NCBI GenBank assembly: GCA_002943765.1
Contig: PQWQ01000007.1
Span: forward strand, 2,296,501 to 2,360,500
DNA length: 64,000 nucleotides
Source: Psoroptes ovis
Lineage: Eukaryota > Arthropoda > Arachnida > Sarcoptiformes > Psoroptidae
Reading direction: 5' to 3'
Shown here piece by piece: positions 23,158 to 34,405 of the stretch; position 1 is the stretch's first letter; every line of letters starts with the position of its first letter. The position numbers were made by a program, and so were the translations under genes. The notes below the pieces were generated by a model, which made no database searches, had not been told where the DNA came from, and saw only the letters and a program-made list of their open reading frames with translations.

Positions 23158-24405
23158 ATGATTAGTTCATATGCATCCAATGCAAATCTATTGGGACGTT
23201 ATTTCGCATTAAAACAACCAGCAAATACTGTTCAAGTACAATATGTTTGGATAGATGGACGTCAAGGTTTACGTGCAAAAACTAGAACACTTAATTTTGC
23301 TCCACAAACTGTGCAACAATTACCGATTTGGAATTTTGATGGTTCATCCACATTTCAATCCGAAGGAAATAATTCTGATGTTTATTTATATCCAGTCACA
23401 ATGTATATGGACCCGTTTCGTGGTGGACAAAATCGAATTGTACTTTGTGAAACGATGCGTTATGATAAAACTCCTTGTTCAACTAATACAAGATATTCAT
23501 GTAAAAAAGTTATGGATAAAGTCGCTGATCAAGAACCGTGGTTTGGTATTGAACAAGAATATTCATTATTAGATGGCCATAATCGTACACAACCATTAGG
23601 ATGGCCTTCGGGCGGATTTCCAGCACCGCAAGGTCCTTATTATTGTGGTGTTGGTGCTGGTAAAGTCTATGGACGTGATATTATCGAATCGCATTATCGA
23701 GCTTGCATGTATGCTGGCATCAAAATCGCTGGAGAAAATGCAGAAGTCATGCCATCACAATGGGAATATCAAATCGGACCTTGTGAAGGCATCGCGATTG
23801 GTGATGATCTTTGGATGTCACGTTTTTTTCTACATCGTGTTGCTGAAGACTGGTATGTGCGGGTCACATTTGATCCTAAGCCAGTGCCTGGCGATTGGAA
23901 TGGTGCTGGTGGCCATACCAATTTTTCTACAAAGGCGATGCGTCAAGAAGGTGGTTTGAAAGTGATTGAATCAGCTTGTAGAAAATTAGCATTACGTCAT
24001 CGTGCGCACATACAAAAATATGATCCAAGTGGGGGAGCGGATAATGCACGGCGATTAACTGGAAGACATGAAACATCATCGATTGATCAATTTAGTTGGG
24101 GTGTAGCTGATCGCAGTGCATCGGTACGTATTCCACGACAAACACATGATGATGGTAAAGGATATCTAGAAGATCGTCGGCCAGCATCAAACATGGATCC
24201 ATATGTTGTTTGTGAAATGATTATTCGTACAATTTGTTTGAATGAAACTACAAATCCATCAGCGACAAGCATATCATCATCATCATCTACGAAGAATTCA
24301 AATGAAAACAATCATAATAATAAGCAGCAATCGATGAAATCAAATAAACAATCAACGCAGCCATCATCATCACATGAAAAATCGATGAAAGTTTCGAAAT
24401 CATAA
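23158..24405 (+). CDS. GS: Glutamine synthetase, eukaryotic type II
   Basis: Single-exon frame of 415 residues from ATG 23158; the frame is open 48 bases further up but without an ATG. It makes glutamine from glutamate, ammonia and ATP. Visible landmarks: IWNFDGSST (57-65), the metal-binding GIEQEY (130-135), GENAEVMPSQWEYQIGPCEG (192-211), the ATP/glutamate motif NGAGGHTNFST (248-258) and RSASVRIPRQ (319-328) with the C-terminal EDRRPASNMDPYVV. Eukaryotic enzymes usually end shortly after this point, at about 360-370 residues. Here a Ser/Asn/Lys/Gln-rich extension of about 45 residues follows (from about 370), coded by AGC/TCA/AAT-type repeats. The lack of introns differs from most neighbours and would fit an old retrocopy, but the active-site residues are all kept, so it should be functional. 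Confidence 0.95.
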   Translation: MISSYASNANLLGRYFALKQPANTVQVQYVWIDGRQGLRAKTRTLNFAPQTVQQLPIWNFDGSSTFQSEGNNSDVYLYPVTMYMDPFRGGQNRIVLCETMRYDKTPCSTNTRYSCKKVMDKVADQEPWFGIEQEYSLLDGHNRTQPLGWPSGGFPAPQGPYYCGVGAGKVYGRDIIESHYRACMYAGIKIAGENAEVMPSQWEYQIGPCEGIAIGDDLWMSRFFLHRVAEDWYVRVTFDPKPVPGDWNGAGGHTNFSTKAMRQEGGLKVIESACRKLALRHRAHIQKYDPSGGADNARRLTGRHETSSIDQFSWGVADRSASVRIPRQTHDDGKGYLEDRRPASNMDPYVVCEMIIRTICLNETTNPSATSISSSSSTKNSNENNHNNKQQSMKSNKQSTQPSSSHEKSMKVSKS

Positions 24406-24450
24406 AATTAAATTTTTAATTCTTGATCAGAATTCAATTAAAGTTCAAAG

Positions 24451-24693
24451 TTATTTCAAAGATTGTTGCTGCTGTTGTGGATTTGTTTTATCTGTAGTAG
24501 CCATTGTTTGATGATTATTTAATCTATTTGAATGAAGTCTTGATGGCATCGAAAATAGAATATATAAAGCAAAAAATATCAGACATAAAATAATTAATTG
24601 TAGCGATATTTTAACACGAATATCGAGCCAATTTTTTTCATAACCAATTGTCGTATTTAATGATGTTGTATTGTTTGTATTATTTTGGTTCAT
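24451..24693 (-). CDS. Small single-pass membrane protein
   Basis: 80-residue frame from an ATG at 24691-24693. A polar Asn/Thr-rich start with several N-glycosylation sequons (1-16) is followed by one hydrophobic helix at about 29-49 (LQLIILCLIFFALYILFSM) and a basic then Gln-rich end. It is convergent with glutamine synthetase, with only 45 bp between the two stop codons. The length, ATG start and single clean helix make it a plausible small integral membrane protein, but I recognise no family. Confidence 0.4.
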   Translation of the reverse strand: MNQNNTNNTTSLNTTIGYEKNWLDIRVKISLQLIILCLIFFALYILFSMPSRLHSNRLNNHQTMATTDKTNPQQQQQSLK

Positions 24694-26940
24694 AATTGTG
24701 TAATAATTAGCAGTTCAAATGAAACAAATTCGTTAAAAATTGAATGGAAACATTTTATAAATTGAATAAATTCTAGAATTTCTCCTATTAATTAGAAGTA
24801 AAAGTGTTTAAGTTAACAAAAGCCAATGAACTTAATTTGAACATTTTCACATTCATTACTCAAACATCCGAATGATATATTCGAATGTTCGACAATAAAC
24901 AAAATTATAATTATGATCATAATTATAATTATAATCACTGTGAATATGGCACAAAATTAAGTAAAACTATACTGTATAAGTGAATGAATAAATGGGTAAG
25001 TAAATCAAAATAACAAGTAAGTCAATAGGGCATATTATGTGCATCATTAATATCTCGAAGGCACATATATGAATATGGATATTTGTATATCTCATTGATA
25101 TGTCACAAAAGATGATAATAATAATAATGATAATTTATGAAAAATAACATTTCTCTATCCATAAGTGTATTGAAATATTTCCAATAATATCCTTTGATTT
25201 GAAATTGTCAAATTCGGTTAGTCAAATTTTGTAGTATTCATTTTTTTTTTCGTAGGCATATATGATAATAATAATAATATGATGATGAAGATTGTCAAAT
25301 GTTTATTATTATTACAATTATCATCCATTATTATTTTTGTCAAGATTGATTTTTACCCGTTGAACAACACACACACACACACAATCATTATCATCATCAT
25401 CATCATAAGTGTGTAGCAAATAGACGAATGTGATTGACGGAGAATGAATGTAAATATGAAAATAAAATAAAAAATGATAATAATAATGATTACACGAGAC
25501 TGAAAAATGGATTCATTTTTCTTTCACCAATTTTTTTTTCTACAACAAATGATAATTTGAAATCATTAATATTCAAATGTGAAGCATAATTAAATCAAGT
25601 ATTTGTTTTTTTTTATCGCATTCTTCTTGTGTGTATGTGTGTGTTTATTCACTAATGATGAATATGATTTTTTTTCCATTATTTTTGAAAATAGATATTC
25701 AATTTAATTATATTTAAATCAGCTGCCGAAGAACAATTATAATGAAAATAATTTTTTAATAATTTAATAATTGTGTTTGATGATAAAAATAAGTGAAAAT
25801 CAATAAATCAATCTATGAATTGATAGGCTAGATATAAATAAAATTTTAACAAAAACACACGCACCGATATAATGAATTTATGATTATATCATATTTGAAA
25901 TTATTCAATATTTAAATAAGGACAAAGATTTCAAAATAATCTTAAAAATATTCTTTCAATCAATGAAAATTGAATGAAATTTCTAATTTGAACATTTTTC
26001 AAATCCTTGAGGCAATAAATTTTTGATTTCAAACAAAAATGAATTGAATTTTATGGGCGAAAATATAGTCGTAATATTTTTTGATAATTTATTTGTGTTA
26101 AAAATGAATATTTTTAAGACAATTCAAAACAATCAAGAATCAATGAATGAATGAATTGAAACGAATGCATTCATTCGATTTCATTTTTCATAATAATTTC
26201 AATCGTACTTCCTGAAGCAATAACCATTGATTTGAAAATTTAACTATTCAAAATTTAACTATTTAAATATGGAAATGAAATCGATGTCTGTAATCATTAA
26301 TTAATGAAATCTTTATCAATATTTTGTGAATAGATTTCATTTTATTTTATTTCAAAGAGATACTTGAATATATTCAAATTTGAATTTTCTTTTCTTAATT
26401 TTTTTTAAGTTGAAAAAATAATAATAGATGATATAATTACAATCAATAATTGATAGTTCTATTAATACATAACTATAATCATAACGATTATTGAAAATAA
26501 TGATAAAAGAACAGATAAAAATATCAAGAAAAAAAAATCAAGAATTCAATCAACCGAATAATTAGTATTGTGTTTCGATTATTCGACTGATTATGACGGA
26601 TTGATCATTGAGTATGATCATCAGTGATCATCATTGTCAAACGGCCACATAATCAAGAAATCCGTTACGATCATTTTCATTTCCAACTTCTATTTTCGGT
26701 ACAATTATCATCATCATTATTGAATGAATGTGATAATGTTTTGATTAGATCTAAAATGAAAAATGGGCATTCCATTTGATTTATATTGATTTTTTTAATT
26801 TTTGAAATTTTTTTCTTCTTCATTAAAAATATGTTCTTAAAATTATATTCAAATAATAAAGGCAAAGACTTATGATAATAATAATAATCATAACGAGAGT
26901 GAAAATGAATATATTTTTTTCACTTATGATCATTTATGGA

Positions 26941-26965
26941 TGATGATGATGATGATGATGATGAT
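26941..26965. repeat. (GAT)n microsatellite
   Basis: Eight perfect TGA/GAT units. Confidence 0.9.
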
Positions 26966-27100
26966 CCAGATTTTTGTTTTAATTTTTTTTCATCTATTTT
27001 TTATGGGCTAAATTGGATAAATAATTGGAATGAGAATTGAAATGCAAATGTTGATTTAATCATTGCAAATGTCTGTCATAAGGCAATGTATTCATATATA

Positions 27101-27178
27101 GGATTGTCCAATAAGTTTTTGCCGATTATCAATCAGCATTTTGATTGATTTGATAGCGGCAAACTTATTGGACAACCC
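27101..27178. mobile_element. MITE-like inverted-repeat element
   Basis: A 78-bp unit. The left end GGATTGTCCAATAAGTTT is repeated in inverted form at the right end (GGGTTGTCCAATAAGTTT on the minus strand); both arms continue to GCCG, the left one with two extra T. The arms resemble the terminal repeats of mariner-type DNA transposons. No transposase lies between them, so this would be a very small non-autonomous copy or an internal-deletion derivative. A TA target duplication is not evident. Confidence 0.5.
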
Positions 27179-28319
27179 GATGTGAGGATTCATCATCTAA
27201 TAATAATAATCTATAATTTCAATTCAGAAAAAATAAAGCAAAAAAAGAAATCTTTCATATTGAAAATGTTGATTAGTGATCAATGATGATTATTATTATT
27301 GAGTTAGTTAGTTAGTCAGTCAGTTAGTTGAAAATATTTAATATATTTAAGTTATAAAAATAAATACAGTAATGATATGACTGTATTTATATCATTACTC
27401 AGTATTTTTTCCCATTCTTTCATTGAATCTATACAAAATAATGTGTACAATGAATTTTATAAAACGATTCGTATCAATAAATTTCATTTACTCAAAATAA
27501 ATCTTAATAATTAAATTTTCCTTTTTTTCTTGGATTTTTTTCATATTTTGTTCAAATTATGTTAATGATGGTACTGATTTTTGTTTTTAAATGAATAAGA
27601 AATGAATTTTTCTTCTTCTTTATCTTTGCTCAACATTAATCTATTTTTTTTTCTTTGGAACAATATGGATAACTGAATTAAAAAATACAAAGATCAACAA
27701 AGGAGAAACATTTTCTGCTCTGGTTGATTATATTGATTATTGTTATTGATATAAACCGTTTGCAGCTTGTTGCTGTTGGATTATCTAATTTGGTTTATAG
27801 TTTTTTTTTTTGATTCATTCATTCATCTATTCTCATATATTCACATATTCACACCTGTTGCTCTGTGAAATCAAACAAAAAATTCATATATTTCTGAAAA
27901 GAAAAGAGAAATTATTTCTTTTGGTTCTTATGTTTCAATTGTAATAGGAGAATTTTTTTCCTTTTCTTTGTCTTTTTGTGAGACATCTTGATGTTTTAAT
28001 GATCTTTGGATTCAATTTAAAAAACGTCATGTAACAACAGTTTTATCATGCAATTCAACATTGGTATTCCAACGAAAAACATCTAAACTAAAACAAAAAA
28101 AAAACAAATATTGAAAAATTTTCAATTGAAACTTTTGTTATCATTTTTGTTTGAAATATTCATTTGTTCATCTCATAAAAATTTGTGAATCAAAAGTTTA
28201 AAGTTTTCAAGTTGTTCAGCAGCACATCACTTTTCACACACACAACTTTTGTTGGAAATAATTTTCAAGTTCTATTTGATTCAGTTTGATTTAATTTTTT
28301 TTTTTTCAATCAACCAAAA

Positions 28320-30019
28320 ATGTATAATTTAAAATTGAAATTTTTACAACTTCTTGCAATTTTGTTCATCATGTTCGAATTCACGAATGCTGCTGGTGGT
28401 GCTGGTAATGTGTTGTTTTTGATTTTAAGTCATTCATATTTTATTCTAAATTAATCAACACTTGTTTTTGATGATTATTATTTCATTTTTTTTTCGTTAT
28501 TATTTTCTAATTAGGTCCTATATTGATTAAAACTAGTGGTTCCAAGAAAAACAAAAGATCTGGTGGCGGTGGTGGTGGTAGTTTGTAAGTATTTGCTCTT
28601 TTTCTATGATAATATGATTAACAATTATTATTAGATATAATACGGTTAATTGCAATATAATTATATGATTACTTTTTCATGTTTTTATCTAGAATATTGA
28701 TTTCAGGTGGAAAAGGTCCTACAGTGATCAAAGGTGGTGGCGGTGGCAAAAAAAACAAGGGTGGTCAAAATATGTTCGTTATTTATTTTATAAATTTTTT
28801 TCCATTCAAAATAAATTAAAATTATCTTCCAATTCAAAGGATTGTTGTTGGTAATCAAGGATGTGATGACAAGAAACATGTACATGTTGTGAGACAAATG
28901 GTACCTGTGCCCTACTATGTACCGAAACCAATTTATAAATATATTCTTCGTCATCATTACGTACCGGTTAAACAATATATTATGAAACCAGTACCAGTAC
29001 CATATCCAGTAAAAAGTAGCTACGGTAAATCATATGGCGGTGGTGCAGGCGGTGGTTATGATTCTGGCTATGGCGGTGGCGGAAGTGGCTATACAGGTGA
29101 TAGTTCATATGGCGGAGCCTCAGGTGGTTCATATGGCGGATCTTCAGGCGGCTCATATGGTGGATCAGGTGTTTATGGTGCAGATTCATCTTCAAAATAT
29201 GCCGGTGAGGGATCATCAGATGAATATGGAGCAAATTATGATGATTCTCACGGTAATGCAGCTGCCAGTTCTGAAAGTGCTAGTTCAACTGCTACTGGTG
29301 CATTGACAGCAGCATACAAAAGACCAGCATATGATACAACACCATACCCGATCATGGAAAATCAACAACCAGCTTCTGGTGTTAATGTTGTTTCAAATGC
29401 AGATTATCAAACTGGTTACACACAACGACCATCATTAGGATCATATAAATCAGCTACAACCAATAGTTATTTTTATGAATCACCGACATATGGTCAGTCA
29501 TCTGCCTCATCACAATCTGCTTCTGAACAAGGTAATTATCCACTATATGCTCCAGTATTTGCCGGACCAAATGGACAATATTATACAACAAATCAAGTAT
29601 TCAATGATACAAACGGCGTCGGTCAAATCGCTTCACCAAGTTTATTATCATCATCATCATCATCATCGTCATCATCATCTGCATATGGTGTACAACCAAC
29701 CGCAATTGAATCAGATTCAAACACTAGTCATTTAAATGGTTTATCATCATCTGCATCATCACCATCAGTAGCAACATCACATGTATCAACAAATGATTTT
29801 CTACGATTACCATCATCATCATCGTCGTCATCATCAGCAGGATCAAACATAGAACGATCATCATCAGCATCATCACCAACATATACAACAACTAGTAAAA
29901 AATATCGTGATACAGCAAAATCAAGAAAGAATGATATTGAACGTACAAAAAAATTATTAACTGATTCATTTTCATCATTAAGCTTGATGAATTCGATCGG
30001 TATGGAAAGTAAAAAATAA
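28320..30019 (+). CDS. Secreted Gly/Ser/Tyr-rich structural (cuticle-like) protein
   Basis: Four exons: 28320-28404, 28515-28584, 28693-28773 and 28840-30019; phases close to 471 residues. The first exon codes a signal peptide (MYNLKLKF...FTNA, cleaved about residue 24). Exons 2-3 add basic Gly-rich segments (GSKKNKRSGGGGGG, GGGGGKKNKGG). Exon 4 starts with a Val/Pro/Tyr-rich domain (VPVPYYVPKPIYKYI, YVPVKQY, KPVPVPYPV), then GGY/GGS repeats (SYGGSSGGSYGG), then Ser-rich, Tyr-containing sequence with poly-Ser runs and a Lys-rich end. VPVP and GGY blocks are typical of arthropod cuticle and silk-like matrix proteins; I infer an extracellular structural role. Two cysteines only (one in exon 4). 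Large part is low complexity, so family assignment stays open. Confidence 0.8.
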
Positions 30020-32124
30020 TCAAATGAATTAAATCAAATCGAATCGCATAATCCCATTCAAAAAAAAAAAAAAAAAAAACGCGTCTTTAGTCGACATGTG
30101 TGAAGAAATCTTTATTAAATCAAATAATAATAGTACAGATGAACATTATCATTATCATTTTGATCATCATAATTATCATGAACATTCTTAAACATCGATA
30201 ATAATGAAAAACATCTCAAATTTTGAATATTATCTTGAATATTTTTCTTTCTTTCTTTTTTTCTTGACCTCGTTTCACATACGTAATGAATCCTTGAAAT
30301 TTTTAAACGATTGATACACAATTCATACACATCATTCAACAAAACATAACAAACCAAAAAGAAAAAAATTTACATTTAAAAAACATGATCATTATCAGTG
30401 CCTTTCGTTTATGTATTCATTAATCTTGAATCATTTTTTTTTCAATTTCTTTTAATTTTTTTAAATTCTCATATTTTTCAATGAATTTTTTTGATATAAA
30501 TATTTTTTTTTCACCATTCAAATATCTCAAAACATACACACACACACACACACACTCTCATATAATTTTGATTGTCAATGTCAAATTTGATTAGATTTAA
30601 TATGGATCGATGACCGTATGGATTGATTGAATCAATCGACAAATCAACAATTCTTTGAAGCAAATCATCCAGATTAACCAAATACAAAAAAAACAAACAT
30701 TTTACAAATAATTTAACAAATTAACATGATTATTGATATTATTTTTTTTCGAATTTTTAAATTTCAAAATTTTTCATAAAATTATTATTTTTTTGATAAA
30801 ATAAATGAATAATGAATTTAAAAAAAAATATTACAATCAATTACACTTAAAATTATGACATGAATGCCATGTTATTTTACAATTAATGATTTATTTCGGA
30901 CAATTTTCAATGAAAAATTTCATGGTAAAATGTCATGTTTACAAGTTGTTAATTTTCATGTTTTTGTCGGAGAAAAAATTTTCAGAAAAAAAGACCAAAT
31001 TAGTTAAAAGTAAATTAACCGAATAAAAATTATTATTATATTTGTTCGGTTCATTCATTGGATAATTGTTTATTTTTTCCGAACATTCATTAAATTAAAA
31101 TTTTTAAAATTTTATTTAATGTCTCGGCCTATGGTCATTACTGCTTGTAAAATTGAATGAAGAAGAATTTCAGTGCATTTGAATGAGTTTTTCAGCGAAT
31201 AAAAATTGGAAATTTGTCTTAATTTGTCATATTTTTACTTTTGCGAGGATTTATGCTTCATTTTCGTTTCCAAAAATTTTCTGTGTCACCAGATTTTGAT
31301 TTTTTCATTTGTTTTTTTTCGAAGATTAATAATTATAATTCAATGGAATATGTACTAAATGTTGTATGTTTGTATTGTTTGGAAAAAAAATTCATAATTC
31401 AAACTTGAAATGTAAGACTTTAAGTGTGAAATGGTTGGAGAAAATGATGAGAAATGGTCAAAGAGCTAGAGAGTGAGAGAGCAACGAAAACCGACAGATC
31501 CGTAACGAGATTTGAATCAAATAATTTAGTGTTGAAAATTAACAAACAATGAATTGAAAAAATTCAAATTCCCATGATCATTTTGAAAAATTTATGCTTT
31601 CAATATATCACATGGATTTATTTATTTTTTTTGTTTTTTTTTTTTCACAAGAAGTAAAAGTTCCTTTTGTAAATAATATTTTCTAGTTTTTTAATTTCTT
31701 TTATTTTTGAAATACTCGAAACATAATTAAAACTTCCTTTTGAACAGAAAAAAAATCTTCAATAATGCATTGAAAATAAACAGCAGAACCAATATCATTC
31801 AATCAATGATCAACTGATTATATTGATTGATTGATCGATGAATGGATGGAGGGATGAATGATGAATTATGTTGATGATTGATCAATCAATCCGATAAGTC
31901 CGCCAACATATGCCATATAAACATAATTATCGATCAAAGAATGAAAAGAATACAATTTCCTTTTGGATTTTTCTTCGATTTCATTTCAAAAATTTTGTTT
32001 CATTCCATTTCATATTCAGTCTTTGAATTGAAATTTTTGAAAATCAAATAAAATCAAAATAATTAATTAATTGTATTGATGAATTGAACATTTGTGCTTA
32101 TATGATTATCATTACGTAGTGATT
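30020..32124. other. Intergenic with simple repeats
   Basis: 2.1 kb. A 20-base A run lies at 30060-30079 just after the structural-protein stop, and a (CA)10 tract at 30536-30555. Otherwise it is AT-rich sequence without coding potential; the last few hundred bases should be the upstream region of the receptor gene. Confidence 0.4.
30536..30555. repeat. (AC)10 microsatellite
   Basis: Ten AC units in a row. Confidence 0.9.
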
Positions 32125-34354
32125 ATGGCATTATTCAAAAATTTAATCATAATAATAATCATATTGACATCATTGATAATCACAACATCTTTGACAATGA
32201 CTATGAATGAACAATTGTGTGAAATGTATAAGAATCAAATTGATTTTATACAATTATCATCAAATGAATTGATTATATTATCATTATGTAATAATAATCA
32301 TAATAATTATAGTAAAAATAAAACAACACCATTGATAATTCGTTTACCGAATCATCAAAACGAGAAAATAATTGCATATGATTTACATTTGAGCAAAAAT
32401 CATCTTTGGTTCATCACTGATCATCATCGATTATATCGTATGAAAATTAATTATAATAACATGCAGCAGCAACAGCAACAAACATTACGTTTAGAGGGTG
32501 AATATCGTTGGTTTACGATTACACAATTAGCGATTGATTGGATACATGATTTATTATATATGGTTGCTGATCAATCAGATATAATATTGACATCGATTGC
32601 TAATGAACAATTTTTAACAATAAATCGGCCAACATCATTGCTTCTGTCATCATATCGTCGTACTATTAAAAAATTATTGATTTGTCCTGGTTTATCATTA
32701 TTAGTTTGGCATGAAATAGATTGGAATGATTTGAATGAAAATCGTTTACAAATTGCCCGACAAGACGGCACAGAAATGGCCACCATTTATACCAGCCGTA
32801 CATTTATATATGATTTACAAATAGATCAAGCAACTTATAATGCTTATTTCATTACAAATGGACAATTGGGTCAAATTTCATTACAACCGCCTCAAAGATA
32901 TCAAAATCCTAATACAATCATGGAGCAAACGAGAATATTTTCATTGTCATTTGATAATGTGAGAAATTTCAATCTAATTTGTCAGTATTTTTTCTTCAAT
33001 TAAAAAAATTGATAATTTAATTTTGTCATTTTTCACACTTAATTTTTTTTTCGTAGATCCATACTTCATTGAATTCAAATATGATCTCTTGTTTGCATAT
33101 AAAATTGATTATATAAATCAAAAGCTTGATGATCGTCCAACAAAATATAATTATTTTGCTGATCTATCAAAATGGTCCAATCATTTATTATCATCATCAA
33201 ATCAAGAATTTCGTTTCATTTATAGTTTTACGCAGCCTAATAATCATATTGAACCATTATGTCCATCGAAAGCATTTTGTTCGGAATTATGTGTACCAAA
33301 TGGTTATCATTATCGATTTACATGCCTTTGTTATAGCTATGATAAAACATGTGAGGATTATGGACATTATAATTATGATGATAGAACGACAACCTCGATC
33401 GTAACTACTACCAGCACCACAACAACAACATCGACAACCAGAAGGCCACAAAGTATATTCGAATTATCGACAAGATTTTATCAACAACAAAGAATTAATA
33501 ATCAAACATCGAAAAGTATCAAAAAACCGAAAGAATTGAATCAGAAATTTGCATCGAAGAGTATTACATCTACAACCGCAAAGATATTGAAAATTTTATC
33601 GACCACAACGATCAGACCTATCAATCAATCAACGACCGAATCAGTAACAATTTTACAATCATCGACAATTAAACCATCGATGAATGATGCAAAAATTGAA
33701 AAAAATCGATCAATGTTTCAATATTTATTTGCCAACATTGATGACGGCAATAATTATAATAAAATACAAAAACAAAAACAATGGTTAGCATATCAAATAC
33801 GTATGATTAAATTGATTGCAAATGAACATCCATTCATTATGATGACAATATTATCGATAACATTCATAATGTTTTTATCAATTATGATCATTTCATTATT
33901 GTTGATACGTAAATTAAAATTTTCAAGAAAAATGTTGAAAAATAATAGTCAAAATCAAAATCAATCATCTATCAAGATTAATAATGATAATAATAATAAA
34001 AATGATAATAATAACAATGATAATAATGATGAAATATTATCATTAATAAATTTTACCAGTGATACATTGAAAAATAAACGAAATGAATCATTGAATAGTG
34101 TTGAAGAACAATTCGATAACTATAATAATCACAATCATCAACAACAAAATGAGCAACAACAAATTTTAGCTTTCGACAATTGGGAATATGAAAACAACAC
34201 AAATTGTAACAATGTTAAAAATATTGAAACATTATTGAATCAAAAATTATTATCAATTCATCAACACACGTATTGTAATATAAATCAATCAAATGCAAAT
34301 AATAACAATAATAATATGAATAATAATCGTATAATGATACCAAATTATCTTTGA
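32125..34354 (+). CDS. LDL-receptor-like single-pass protein (YWTD propeller + EGF)
   Basis: Two exons, 32125-32980 and 33057-34354, joined by a 76-bp intron (gtcagt...tcgtag); 717 residues. The start is the ATG at 32125; codons upstream are non-ATG. Signal peptide at about 1-25. Residues 40-340 look like a divergent class B propeller: NHLWFITDHHRLYRM, DLLYMVADQSD and LQIARQDGTEMATI have the shape of YWTD blades of LDLR-family proteins. An EGF-like module with six cysteines follows (354-384), then a Thr/Ser-rich stalk (about 395-500), one transmembrane helix (544-569) and an Asn/Gln-rich cytoplasmic tail. The tail contains FDNWEY (658-663), which matches the FDNxxY pattern of the LDLR endocytosis signal. 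No LDL class A ligand-binding modules are visible. I infer an endocytic or signalling receptor. Confidence 0.7.
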
Positions 34355-34405
34355 ATATAATAAATTTAAATTTTACATTATAATCAATACTATAAAGTTA
34401 TCTAT

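Larger units (their letters stand above)
24694..28319. other. Intergenic, 3.6 kb with hairpins
   Basis: AT-rich, with no coding exon I can defend. It contains a short (CA)n run (25367-25381), a (GAT)n tract (26941-26965), the inverted-repeat element at 27101-27178, overlapping hairpins at 27360-27398 and a TTAG/TCAG tetranucleotide patch (27302-27327). The last few hundred bases are the upstream region of the secreted protein gene. Confidence 0.4.

Noticed and set aside
28980..29306. Open frames in other phases inside the Gly-rich exon
   Set aside because: Shadows created by the GGT/GGC/TCA repeats of the secreted protein gene.
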